A stretch of DNA of 64,000 nt, from positions 219,261 to 283,260 of the forward strand of contig NZ_JAFLNM010000003.1 of the NCBI RefSeq assembly GCF_017313275.1. Reading direction: 5' to 3'. The notes below the pieces were generated by a model. It was not told where the DNA came from. It ran no database searches and saw nothing but the letters and a program-made list of their open reading frames with translations. A program made the translations under genes and the position numbers. Shown in pieces: positions 7,217 to 15,648 of this stretch (position 1 is its first letter; every line of letters starts with the position of its first letter). Source of the stretch: Flagellimonas profundi (lineage in GTDB: Bacteria > Bacteroidota > Bacteroidia > Flavobacteriales > Flavobacteriaceae).

Positions 7217-7988
7217 AAAAATATTCAAATTCTTTCTTAATCTAATCCCCCGACCTATACTGATCCGATTAAGTTATTGGGTAAGACCTGCGATTGCCTT
7301 TTCCCTAAAAGGAAACAAATTTACGGACCCGATAGATGGAAAATCCTTTAGAAGCTTTTTACCCTACGGTTATGAGGATCCAAGAGAGAACGTACTCTCC
7401 CCCTCTACCCTATCACTGGAACGGCACCGGCTGTTGTGGCTATATTTAAAAAATGAAACCGGGTTCTTTGAACAGCCTTTAAAATTGCTCCACTTTGCCC
7501 CGGAACAGGCCTTCTACAATCGTTTTAAAAAGTTGGACAATTTGGAATACACCACCACCGACCTCAATTCGCCCTTGGCAGATGTAAAAGCGGATATTTG
7601 TAAACTACCCTTTCAGGACAATACATTTGACGTGATTTTGTGCAACCATGTTTTGGAACATATCCCCAATGACACCAAGGCCATGCAAGAGCTTTATCGA
7701 GTAATGAAACCAGGTGGATGGGGCATATTTCAGATACCACAGGATTTGAAAAGGGGAAAAACATTCGAGGATGACTCCATTACCGACAGAAAGGAACGCG
7801 CCCGCATTTTTGGTCAGTACGACCATGTCCGCATTTATGGCAGGGATTATTTTGACAAGCTTCGCAGTGTTGGCTTTACGGTTGAAGAAGTAGATTACAC
7901 CAACACACTTTCAAAGGAAATGGTGGAAAAATATCGCTTGGCCCAAGGTGAAATCATCCCCTTGGCAAAAAAAATGATCAGTTTTTGA
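7212..7988 (+). CDS. Class I SAM-dependent methyltransferase
   Basis: A 258-residue putative methyltransferase. The SAM-fold landmarks are L-K-L-L-H-F-A-P-E (motif I region, atypical), D-L-N-S-P, A-D-I-C-K-L-P-F, then the methyltransferase-11-like D-V-I-L-C-N-H-V-L-E-H-I and L-Y-R-V-M-K-P-G-G. The substrate is unknown. The only plausible start is GTG 7212, which lies inside the right repeat of the GxxExxY cassette; no ATG occurs until the middle of the protein. The N terminus may therefore have been altered by that element. The 3' end overlaps apbE (convergent) by 11 bp. Confidence 0.75.
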   Translation: MSKIFKFFLNLIPRPILIRLSYWVRPAIAFSLKGNKFTDPIDGKSFRSFLPYGYEDPRENVLSPSTLSLERHRLLWLYLKNETGFFEQPLKLLHFAPEQAFYNRFKKLDNLEYTTTDLNSPLADVKADICKLPFQDNTFDVILCNHVLEHIPNDTKAMQELYRVMKPGGWGIFQIPQDLKRGKTFEDDSITDRKERARIFGQYDHVRIYGRDYFDKLRSVGFTVEEVDYTNTLSKEMVEKYRLAQGEIIPLAKKMISF

Positions 7989-8982
7989 TCAAAGCTTCAA
8001 AACCTGGCGTAAAAAACTCTTGGGTCGCCCCATTTTCATCCAAATAAATAATATAGGCTTCCAGCTCATCATGGTCCTGAAGCACTTGTTTGGAATCCTC
8101 CAAATCCATCGCCATAAAGGTTGTTGCAAAAGCATCGGCCACGGCACAAGTTTTTGCTACTACACTTGTTGCCAAAACATTGGAATTTTTGGTGTACCCC
8201 GTTTTGGGGTTGATGGTATGGACATACTTCTCTCCTGTTTCTGGATCTACCCTAAATTTTCTGTAGTTTCCTGATGAGGCCATGGCCATATCCTTCAAGG
8301 TAACAATCTGTTTGAGTTGGCGACCTGTTTCCACTTGGGGATCGTCAATTCCAACGGTCCATTGCTTTCCAGAATCCAGATTGGTGCCTTTGGCCAATAC
8401 TTCGCCTCCCACTTCCACCAAGTAGTTTTGAATCCCCTTTGCGTCCAACATTGCACCTAATCGGTCTATGGCATAACCTTTGGCTACGGCATTAAAATCA
8501 AATCGGATAGATGGGTATGCTTTAGATATTGTATGATCAGCATTCAGTTGTACTTTTTCCCATCCCACATAACGCAACAAACTATCAACACGAAGGCTAT
8601 CGAGCTCAATTTGTTCTCCCGGTCCAAACCCCCATGCATTGGCCAAAACGCCAATAGTGGGATCAAAATAACCCTTAGAGGCTTTATGAACTTCACTTGA
8701 AACATCAAATACCTCTTTGAACATATCATCCACCACAACGGTAGAATCCCCCTCGTTGATCTTGGAGATATCGGAAGAAGGAATATAAGTGGACATGGAC
8801 TGGTTGAGCACTTGAAAAACGGAATCTATTTCTTTTTGGTAGTCCAACTCCTCATCGGCAATGTAAATAATGGAATATGTGGTACCCAGGGCATTGCCCC
8901 ATGTTTGGTTTTTAACTTGTTCTTTCGGAGCACAGTGCAAAAACAATACAACCAATCCCAACAATAATGCTTTGTTATTCAT
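7978..8982 (-). CDS. apbE: FAD:protein FMN transferase (ApbE), lipoprotein
   Basis: A 334-residue enzyme that transfers FMN from FAD to a threonine in target proteins; here the targets are NqrB and NqrC encoded upstream on the same strand. The N terminus is a lipoprotein signal with Cys17 in F-L-H-C-A. Family features include D-F-N-A-V-A-K-G-Y-A-I-D, V-E-V-G-G-E-V, W-T-V-G-I-D-D-P, and the C-terminal S-V-V-A-K-T-C-A-V-A-D-A-F-A-T. It acts at the periplasmic face of the inner membrane. It follows the 119-residue gene directly (stop TAA next to start ATG) and so belongs to the distal part of the nqr region. Confidence 0.92.
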   Translation of the reverse strand: MNNKALLLGLVVLFLHCAPKEQVKNQTWGNALGTTYSIIYIADEELDYQKEIDSVFQVLNQSMSTYIPSSDISKINEGDSTVVVDDMFKEVFDVSSEVHKASKGYFDPTIGVLANAWGFGPGEQIELDSLRVDSLLRYVGWEKVQLNADHTISKAYPSIRFDFNAVAKGYAIDRLGAMLDAKGIQNYLVEVGGEVLAKGTNLDSGKQWTVGIDDPQVETGRQLKQIVTLKDMAMASSGNYRKFRVDPETGEKYVHTINPKTGYTKNSNVLATSVVAKTCAVADAFATTFMAMDLEDSKQVLQDHDELEAYIIYLDENGATQEFFTPGFEALIKN

Positions 8983-9342
8983 TTATATTTCTATTAAACC
9001 TTGATAATCCACTACGTATTCTTCATCCAGGTACAATGGCTCTGTTCTATCCGCCACATTGGAAAGACCGACTCCAGCAAAATAGGTCCGAGCCTCAAAT
9101 TTCTCGGCATGATTCTTTACAGTTCGCATTAATTCTTCATCGTACTCTCTTGGATTTAGGGGAAATTCCACATTCCGCACCACAATAAAGTGGAGCACTT
9201 TTTCCTTGAGACATACATACTGTGGGTTTTTTTTGAGCTTGCTGTTGATGGCCATAAACTCAAAACCATCGGCCTCCAGCTCGCGACCCACAATATTCAT
9301 GGCCAAGTTGTGCAGTTCCTGTTCTGTTAGTTCTCTTCGCAT
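8983..9342 (-). CDS. Conserved small protein between nqrF and apbE
   Basis: A 119-residue soluble, mixed alpha/beta protein (MRRELTEQELHNLAMNIVG at the N terminus) without signal peptide or cysteine cluster. I remember flavobacterial homologues being labelled 'NADH-quinone reductase subunit F'. It has no ferredoxin, FAD or NADH domain, so that label would be a carry-over from the neighbour. I chose the ATG at 9342; a TTG nine bases upstream is the only extension. It lies directly after the nqrF terminator and directly before apbE, so a role in Nqr assembly is possible but unproven. Confidence 0.7.
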   Translation of the reverse strand: MRRELTEQELHNLAMNIVGRELEADGFEFMAINSKLKKNPQYVCLKEKVLHFIVVRNVEFPLNPREYDEELMRTVKNHAEKFEARTYFAGVGLSNVADRTEPLYLDEEYVVDYQGLIEI

Positions 9343-9346
9343 AAGT

Positions 9347-9377
9347 AACAAAAAAACCGATGCAGGAGCATCGGTTT
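9347..9377 (-). terminator. Rho-independent terminator after nqrF
   Basis: A perfect 10-bp stem, AAACCGATGC / GCATCGGTTT (9354-9363 and 9368-9377), with loop AGGA. On the minus strand it is followed by an uninterrupted T-tract. It separates nqrABCDEF from the small gene and apbE, and the small gene's ATG lies only a few bases past it. Confidence 0.85.
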
Positions 9378-9389
9378 GGTTTTATTGAT

Positions 9390-9411
9390 ACCTCTCGACA
9401 CTGCTCGAGGT
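9390..9411. repeat. REP-like hairpin, TCGACA loop type
   Basis: ACCTC / GAGGT stem around TCGACACTGCTC. The 12-base loop matches the pattern TCGACANNNCTC of another hairpin at 61315-61340 whose stem differs. Similar CTCGA...TCGAG hairpins are dispersed in many Bacteroidota genomes. Confidence 0.5.
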
Positions 9412-9428
9412 GATTTTATTTTTGGTTT

Positions 9429-10739
9429 TTATCCTCCAAAGTCATCAAACCTGATGTTCTCATCTGGAATACCAAAGTCTTCTCCCATTTTTTGAACCGC
9501 CTTGTTCATCAATGGTGGACCACAAAAATAGAGTTCAATATCCTCTGGCGTTTCGTGATGGTTCAAATAGTTGTCGATTACACAATTGTGAATAAAACCA
9601 ACAAAACCATCACCCTCTTCATCATTGATATCTTTCTTCACCTTCCAATTGTCCTCTTCCAATGGCTCGGAAAGTGCCATGTAGAACTTAAAGTTAGGGA
9701 ATTCCTTCTCCAATTGTTTAAAGTGGTCAATATAGAAGAGCTCTCTCTTGGAACGTCCACCGTACCAATAAGTAACTTTTCTATCGGTCTTCAATGTTTT
9801 GAACAAGTGGTACAAGTGGGAACGCATCGGGGCCATTCCGGCACCACCACCTACGTAAAGCATTTCTGCATCGGACTCGTTGATAAAGAATTCACCGAAT
9901 GGTCCAGAAATAGTTACCGGGTCACCTTCTTTTAAACTAAAAATATAGGAAGAAGCAATACCTGGATTTACGTCCATCCATCCATTTTTGGAACGATCCC
10001 ATGGTGGGGTCGCAATACGAACGTTCAACATAATCTCTCTTCCTTCTGCTGGGTAAGAGGCCATCGAATAGGCTCTTTCAACAGTTTCAGGGTTTTTCAT
10101 GACCAATGGCCACAAGTTGAATTTATCCCACTCCGCTTGGAACTTGTCAGGGGTTTCGTGCTCTTCTGGGTGAGCGGTAATATCAATATCGGAATATTTT
10201 ATCTCGCAAGGTGGAATCTCAATTTGGATATAACCACCTGCCTTATAGTTCATTTCTTCTGGAATTTCCACCACAAACTCTTTAATAAAAGAGGCGACGT
10301 TGTAATTACGCACCACTTTGGCATCCCATTTTTTGATACCAAACACCTCTTCTGGAATGGTGATTTCCATATCCTGTTTTACCTTAACCTGACAGGCCAA
10401 GCGTGCCCCTTCTTGCAGTTCCTTTTTTGAGAAGTGGGGAGTTTCTGTAGGCAATGCCTCTCCTCCTCCGGATAGTACGTGGCATTCACATTGGATACAG
10501 GTTCCACCACCACCACAAGCGGATGGCAAGAATATTTTTTGATTACCTAACGTTGACAACAAAGACCCTCCGGAACCAACTTCCAATTCCTTTTCACCAT
10601 TAATAGTGATGGTTACAGGTCCTGATGGGGACAGTTTTTCTTTAGTGAACAGCAATAATGCCACCAACACTAACAACAAAACAAGAAATGCAACTACAGT
10701 AATTAAGATAGTACCTCCGGTACTTGCGGCTAATATCAT
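9429..10739 (-). CDS. nqrF: Na+-translocating NADH:quinone reductase subunit F
   Basis: A 436-residue electron-input subunit that oxidises NADH via FAD and a 2Fe-2S centre. An N-terminal membrane span (about 10-31) is followed by a ferredoxin domain with Cys75, Cys81, Cys84 and Cys116 ([10 protein letters not shown]). The FAD domain contains R-A-Y-S-M-A-S-Y-P. The NADH domain holds [11 protein letters not shown] and ends in F-D-D-F-G-G. The length is close to that of proteobacterial NqrF (about 408). It is the last gene of the nqrABCDEF operon, 6 bp after nqrE, and is followed by a strong terminator. Confidence 0.97.
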   Translation of the reverse strand: MILAASTGGTILITVVAFLVLLLVLVALLLFTKEKLSPSGPVTITINGEKELEVGSGGSLLSTLGNQKIFLPSACGGGGTCIQCECHVLSGGGEALPTETPHFSKKELQEGARLACQVKVKQDMEITIPEEVFGIKKWDAKVVRNYNVASFIKEFVVEIPEEMNYKAGGYIQIEIPPCEIKYSDIDITAHPEEHETPDKFQAEWDKFNLWPLVMKNPETVERAYSMASYPAEGREIMLNVRIATPPWDRSKNGWMDVNPGIASSYIFSLKEGDPVTISGPFGEFFINESDAEMLYVGGGAGMAPMRSHLYHLFKTLKTDRKVTYWYGGRSKRELFYIDHFKQLEKEFPNFKFYMALSEPLEEDNWKVKKDINDEEGDGFVGFIHNCVIDNYLNHHETPEDIELYFCGPPLMNKAVQKMGEDFGIPDENIRFDDFGG

Positions 10740-10745
10740 CTTCTT

Positions 10746-11486
10746 CTATTTGTTTATGGCTTCGTTATAAGAGATTGCCTTTTCCTTATCCTCAATCTCT
10801 TTCTTGATTTCTTTTTCTTCCTGGTTTTCAACGGTAGTGTTCTGAGTATCCTCTGGTGGTTCGTTGTCTCCTGTGAGCATACCACCAAAACTTTGGAACC
10901 CGATTCCCATTAAACCTGTGATTATAAAAGTAATTCCCAGACCACGCAATGGTGCGGGAACATTGGAATATCTGATTTTCTCCCTAATGGCAGCTATGGC
11001 CAAAATGGCCAAGAACCATCCTATACCAGAGCTAATCCCATAATTTAAGGCCAGTCCAATGTTTGGGATTTCCCTTGTCTGCATAAATAGCGAACCACCA
11101 AGGATTGCACAGTTTACCGCGATCAAAGGCAAGAAAATACCCAATGAGTTGTATAGGGATGGGGAAAATTTTTCAACTACGATTTCTACCAATTGTACCA
11201 TTGTTGCAATGGTGGCAATAAATAGAATAAAGGATAGGAAGCTAAGGTCGTAATCTGCATACTCCGGCCCTAACCAAACCAAAGCTCCATCTTGTAATAA
11301 ATACTTATCCAATAACCAGTTCAACGGCACGGTAACACCCAAAACGAATATTACGGCAGCTCCCAAACCTACAGCGGTAGAAACTTTTTTGGATACGGCC
11401 AAATAGGAACACATTCCCAAAAAGACCGCAAACACCATATTGTCTACGAAGATTGATCTAAAAAATAGTTCTAAATGCTCTAACAT
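10746..11486 (-). CDS. nqrE: Na+-translocating NADH:quinone reductase subunit E
   Basis: A 246-residue integral membrane subunit with six hydrophobic spans and the two conserved cysteines that bind the intramembrane iron centre in Nqr (M-C-S-Y-L-A and N-C-A-I-L-G-G). Residues from about 204 form an extra hydrophilic tail dominated by Glu and Lys (E-K-E-I-K-K-E-I-E-D-K-E-K), about 43 residues beyond the usual end near 200. The tail looks coiled-coil-like. It lies 11 bp from nqrD and 6 bp from nqrF in one operon. Confidence 0.95.
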   Translation of the reverse strand: MLEHLELFFRSIFVDNMVFAVFLGMCSYLAVSKKVSTAVGLGAAVIFVLGVTVPLNWLLDKYLLQDGALVWLGPEYADYDLSFLSFILFIATIATMVQLVEIVVEKFSPSLYNSLGIFLPLIAVNCAILGGSLFMQTREIPNIGLALNYGISSGIGWFLAILAIAAIREKIRYSNVPAPLRGLGITFIITGLMGIGFQSFGGMLTGDNEPPEDTQNTTVENQEEKEIKKEIEDKEKAISYNEAINK

Positions 11487-11497
11487 GCTTCCTTAGT

Positions 11498-12145
11498 TTA
11501 TGCTTCTTCAATTAATGCTCTGTTTCTGGAGCGTTGTACCCAAATGATGATTCCCACAACGATCAATGCTGCTGGAGGAATAATCATAAAGCCATTGTTC
11601 TCATATCCGATGGAGTACAATCCTGTTTTGCTTACAGGGTCTCCCAATACTTTCATTCCGAAAAGAGTACCTGAACCCAATAGTTCCCTAAAGAAACCTA
11701 CAATTACAAGGATTACTCCATATCCCAATGCATTACCTATACCATCCAAGAAAGATTTCCAAGGACCATTGCCCAAGGCAAAAGCTTCAAATCGTCCCAT
11801 GATGATACAGTTTGTAATGATCAATCCAACGAATACCGAAAGCGTTTTACTTAATTCATAAGCAAAGGCCTTCAATACTTGATCCACAATAATTACCAAA
11901 GAGGCAACGACGACCAACTGTACAATAATTCGGATCTTAGCGGGTATAATATTACGTATAAGCGATATGACCACGTTACCCACACCCAACACGAACAATA
12001 CAGATATTGCCATAACCACAGAGGCTTTAAGCTCTGCAGTAATCGCCAATGCCGAACAGATACCCAATACCTGAATGGTAATAGGGTTGTTGTCCGCTAA
12101 CGGGTCTTTTATCAGATTTGCATCTTTTTTTGATAGTAGCGCCAT
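11498..12145 (-). CDS. nqrD: Na+-translocating NADH:quinone reductase subunit D
   Basis: A 215-residue membrane subunit homologous to NqrE and related to RnfE. It has six hydrophobic spans; the conserved cysteines appear in L-G-I-C-S-A-L-A and I-T-N-C-I-I-M-G-R, matching those that ligate iron at the NqrD/NqrE interface. It begins with a short hydrophilic stretch (M-A-L-L-S-K-K-D-A-N-L) and ends R-S-R-N-R-A-L-I-E-E-A. It sits one base after nqrC. Confidence 0.96.
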   Translation of the reverse strand: MALLSKKDANLIKDPLADNNPITIQVLGICSALAITAELKASVVMAISVLFVLGVGNVVISLIRNIIPAKIRIIVQLVVVASLVIIVDQVLKAFAYELSKTLSVFVGLIITNCIIMGRFEAFALGNGPWKSFLDGIGNALGYGVILVIVGFFRELLGSGTLFGMKVLGDPVSKTGLYSIGYENNGFMIIPPAALIVVGIIIWVQRSRNRALIEEA

Positions 12146-12146
12146 A

Positions 12147-12896
12147 TTAATTGGATCTAATAGTTTGTAAATAAGGTTTGTAGAGTTTCAGGCTTTCTTT
12201 AATCATTGCGGTAACACCGTTACCTGTAATTGTAGCTCCTGCCAAAGCATCTACTTGATTATCTTCTTTATCGCTGTTCAAAGGATCATTGTTTCCTTTT
12301 GCCACCTCTACCCCTACATAAGAATTATCGTCCATAATGGATTCTCCTTTAAAGTCATCCATAAAAAAACGTTGCTTGATGTTGGCTCCCAGACCGGGAG
12401 TTTCTCCACGGTGATCAAAATAAACTCCTTTGATCTCCATGTTCTCGCCTACGGACATATATCCCCAAATAGCATCCCAAAGACCTTTACCGTACATTGG
12501 AATGATGTAGAATTTTTCACCGTCCTTTTCCCCGATCAACAATGGAAGCTCTGCTTTTTCACCACTTTTGGCCTTGGCCAATGCCTTTTCCACATTGATC
12601 AAGTAAGCATTCTCCTTCTCAACCGCCTCAGTTCCTTCCAAGACCAACTGTTGCGTTATATATTGAGAGAATTCATCCTCTACTTGGGTAGTGGGAACAA
12701 AGGAAACATCTCCATCCCCTTCATTTTCGTTTACTCCCATGGCATAAAGAATATTCTGTTGCTTTTCAAAGCGTTCATTCTCATCAATCATTGGCTTAAG
12801 GCCAGATGCAACGAATGCCAATAACGACCCTACAACAATAACCATAAGGACTGCAAAGATTACAGTGTAGCTATTTTTTTCTGTATTGACTGCCAT
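12147..12896 (-). CDS. nqrC: Na+-translocating NADH:quinone reductase subunit C
   Basis: A 249-residue subunit with one N-terminal membrane span (about 11-30) and a periplasmic FMN-binding domain. The flavinylation motif is D-A-L-A-G-A-T-I-T (216-224), where the family's FMN-carrying threonine corresponds to Thr222. Ala219 replaces the usual Ser before Gly. H-R-G-E-T-P-G-L-G is also typical. FMN is attached by ApbE, which is encoded about 3 kb downstream on the same strand. Confidence 0.95.
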   Translation of the reverse strand: MAVNTEKNSYTVIFAVLMVIVVGSLLAFVASGLKPMIDENERFEKQQNILYAMGVNENEGDGDVSFVPTTQVEDEFSQYITQQLVLEGTEAVEKENAYLINVEKALAKAKSGEKAELPLLIGEKDGEKFYIIPMYGKGLWDAIWGYMSVGENMEIKGVYFDHRGETPGLGANIKQRFFMDDFKGESIMDDNSYVGVEVAKGNNDPLNSDKEDNQVDALAGATITGNGVTAMIKESLKLYKPYLQTIRSN

Positions 12897-12898
12897 AA

Positions 12899-14146
12899 TT
12901 AAGCTGTTTCCGTTTTTAATTCAACCTCATCCGAAGATTTTGGATAGATGGTTGCTGTCTTAAATCGTTTCAATCTCTTTTTGATGTTACCTCTCACTAC
13001 GTAGTGGTCAATGGTAGGTGCAAATACGTTCATTAGCAAGATTGCCAAGAAAACACCTTCTGGATATCCCGGGTTGAACACCCTGATCATTACCGAAAGG
13101 AATCCGATAAAGAAACCGTAGTACCATTTACCTTTATTGGTCTGGGAACCTGTTACAGGGTCAGTGGCCATAAATACGATACCGAAGGCCAAACCTCCCA
13201 CCAACAAGTGCTGCCAGTAAGGGAAACTCATTAACGCATAGAACTTACTGTATTCCGGCAACCAACCAGCATCTATTATACCATTGAATATGAGTCCCAT
13301 GGCCAATGCACCAATAACGGCGCTCACCATAATTCTCCAAGAGGCTATTTTTGAGAAAATCAAGAAGAGTCCTCCCAATATAATTAACAAGGTAGATGTT
13401 TCGCCAACAGAGCCTGGAATAAACCCAAAGAACATATCGGCCAGTGAATAACTGTAATCTGAACCCTGAGCCAGTGAACCTAGCACAGTTTCACCAGAAA
13501 TGGCATCTGCAGTTCCAGCTCTTTCCACCGCTTCGTGCACCCATACCTTATCTCCACTCATCCAGGTAGGGTAAGCAAAGAACAAGAATGCACGGATTGT
13601 CAGTGCTGGATTCAATATATTCATTCCCGTACCACCAAAAACTTCTTTACCGATCACAACACCAAAGGCTACAGCTATTGCCAACATCCAAAGTGGCGTA
13701 TCTACAGGGATGATCAAGGGAACCAACATTCCCGTCACCAAATATCCTTCCTCGACCTCATGGCCTTTGATCACGGCGAACAAGAATTCGATACCCAATC
13801 CAATTCCATAAGAAACAATGACCAATGGCAGTACCGTTGTAATCCCCACCAAGAAGTTATCCCAAGTCAAGAAATCATTGAAAAGGGAAAAACTCTCAGG
13901 AAATCCATTGATTGCAGAGTAATGCTGATAACCTGCATTGAACATACCGAACAACAAACATGGCACCAAGGCCAAAATTACCGTGTTCATGGTACGCTTA
14001 AGATCATCCGCACCCCTCACATGCGAACCTGAGTGCGTTGTTTCATTAGGTGTATAAAGAAAAGTATGCAGCGCATTGAAGGCCGGAGCCATTTTTTTGC
14101 CCTGATACTTAAGTTTTAACTGATGTAATTTTTCTTTCATGCCCAT
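12899..14146 (-). CDS. nqrB: Na+-translocating NADH:quinone reductase subunit B
   Basis: A 415-residue multi-span membrane subunit that carries covalent FMN and riboflavin and contributes to Na+ translocation and quinone reduction. The segment P-G-S-V-G-E-T-S-T-L (about 244-253) is the family's flavinylation site region. N-P-A-L-T-I-R-A-F and M-A-T-D-P-V-T-G are other conserved signatures. I chose the ATG at 14146 (M-G-M-K-E-K-L), one base after the nqrA stop (TAATATG). An upstream TTG would overlap nqrA. Confidence 0.96.
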   Translation of the reverse strand: MGMKEKLHQLKLKYQGKKMAPAFNALHTFLYTPNETTHSGSHVRGADDLKRTMNTVILALVPCLLFGMFNAGYQHYSAINGFPESFSLFNDFLTWDNFLVGITTVLPLVIVSYGIGLGIEFLFAVIKGHEVEEGYLVTGMLVPLIIPVDTPLWMLAIAVAFGVVIGKEVFGGTGMNILNPALTIRAFLFFAYPTWMSGDKVWVHEAVERAGTADAISGETVLGSLAQGSDYSYSLADMFFGFIPGSVGETSTLLIILGGLFLIFSKIASWRIMVSAVIGALAMGLIFNGIIDAGWLPEYSKFYALMSFPYWQHLLVGGLAFGIVFMATDPVTGSQTNKGKWYYGFFIGFLSVMIRVFNPGYPEGVFLAILLMNVFAPTIDHYVVRGNIKKRLKRFKTATIYPKSSDEVELKTETA

Positions 14147-14147
14147 A

Positions 14148-15500
14148 TTATCCAAGTTCTTTTTGCAACAAATCCAATCCTTCCCTGATTATTTGTTGGT
14201 GTGGTTGTTTTGATATGCATATGAATTCTGTCAATGAGAAATCCTCGGGAGCCACTTCATAAAGACCCAATTGCTCCATTTCATCCAAATCTTTTACCAT
14301 ACATGCCTTCAACAATTGAAGCGGGTAAATATCCATTGGAAAAACCTCTTCGTATTGACCGGTTACCACAAATGCTCTATGTTCACCATTGGTATTGGTA
14401 TCGAGGTCGTATTTCTTTTTAGGCTGCAACCAAGAAAACGTCAATGCCCTGGTTGTTGAAATTTTATTGAATACAGGTTTGTTCCATCCGAAGAACTCAT
14501 AATCGTCGCCCTCTGGAATGGCAGTAACCGTATTGTTATAAAAACCAAGATGTCCTTCAGTGTTCGTCTTGGTCCCAGTAAGCACATCTCCATTGATTAA
14601 TCTAAACCTATCCACTTTTACGCCACTTGCATACAAAAAAGTAGAGATTTCGGCACCGATTTTGGTCTTGTAATACTTTGGATCCTTTATCACCGAACCG
14701 GCCAATGCAACAATTCTTTCTGCATTGAACTTACCTGTCAACAACAGCTCACCCAACATTACAAGGTCCTGTGGAGACAAGGTCCATACCACTTCACCCT
14801 TATTTACAGGATCGATCTTGTTGATCTGGGTGCCCACCAAACCGGCTGGATGCGGACCAGATATCCTGTGAAGCTCAACCCCCTTAAGGTCCCTAAGCGG
14901 AGACATACTCGATTTCTCGATTGTCACATGGATTTTACCGGGTGTCATTTTACCCAATGCGATTACAGCCGCTTGAATCTCCTGCTCCTTATCCTTTAAA
15001 ATAAAGTCAGGGTCTGCTGCCAAAGGTGCTGTAGCATAGCCCGAAATAAAAATAGCTTTTGGGGTTGCATTTGGGTCAGCGATCACATCATAAGGTCTTT
15101 GCTTGATGAAAGGCCATCCACCACACTGCAAGAGGTAGGATTTAATGGCTTCTCCATCTGCCGTATCCAAATCCGGCACCTTATTTATTGCGTAATCTTG
15201 TTCTTTATCCGCAAGGATCTTTAACGTTAAAATTTTTCTTCTTGCCCCCCTAACAATTTCGACAAGTTCGCCACTCACAGGAGAAACAAAGTGCATAGCC
15301 TCATTGTTCTTGTTATAAAAGAGAGCTTCGCCCGCTTTTACCTCTTCCCCTTGTTTTATCAACATTTTTGGAGTGATTCCGTGGAAATCATCTAGGTTCA
15401 GGGCATACACGTTACTGGTAACGGCTTTGGAAATAGTCTGCTCTGCAGCCCCTACGAGGTTGATGTTCAACCCCTTTCTAATCCGGATGTCTTTAGACAT
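14148..15500 (-). CDS. nqrA: Na+-translocating NADH:quinone reductase subunit A
   Basis: A 450-residue cytoplasmic subunit, first gene of the nqr operon, implicated in quinone interaction at the membrane surface. It begins M-S-K-D-I-R-I-R-K-G-L-N-I and has the family's H-F-V-S-P-V-S-G and S-G-P-H-P-A-G-L-V-G-T-Q segments. No transmembrane span is seen. The gene is divergent from the T9SS plug gene across 148 bp that contain a TATTTTTG element on this strand (15535-15542). Confidence 0.96.
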   Translation of the reverse strand: MSKDIRIRKGLNINLVGAAEQTISKAVTSNVYALNLDDFHGITPKMLIKQGEEVKAGEALFYNKNNEAMHFVSPVSGELVEIVRGARRKILTLKILADKEQDYAINKVPDLDTADGEAIKSYLLQCGGWPFIKQRPYDVIADPNATPKAIFISGYATAPLAADPDFILKDKEQEIQAAVIALGKMTPGKIHVTIEKSSMSPLRDLKGVELHRISGPHPAGLVGTQINKIDPVNKGEVVWTLSPQDLVMLGELLLTGKFNAERIVALAGSVIKDPKYYKTKIGAEISTFLYASGVKVDRFRLINGDVLTGTKTNTEGHLGFYNNTVTAIPEGDDYEFFGWNKPVFNKISTTRALTFSWLQPKKKYDLDTNTNGEHRAFVVTGQYEEVFPMDIYPLQLLKACMVKDLDEMEQLGLYEVAPEDFSLTEFICISKQPHQQIIREGLDLLQKELG

Positions 15501-15534
15501 ATTGTTGTAGACCTTTTGTTATCAAAATCGGACG

Positions 15535-15542
15535 CAAAAATA
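15535..15542 (-). promoter_or_regulatory. Candidate nqrA promoter -7 element
   Basis: On the minus strand this reads TATTTTTG (TAnnTTTG), 34 bases before the nqrA ATG. No clear -33 TTG is seen upstream of it. Confidence 0.45.
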
Positions 15543-15648
15543 GCACTAAAAGGATTGTTTTCATAATAATTAACCATAAAATTGGGATTATGGCGAGCTT
15601 AATTCAATAGGCATACTTTTTGTTTACCTTTACCTTAAATTTATACTA

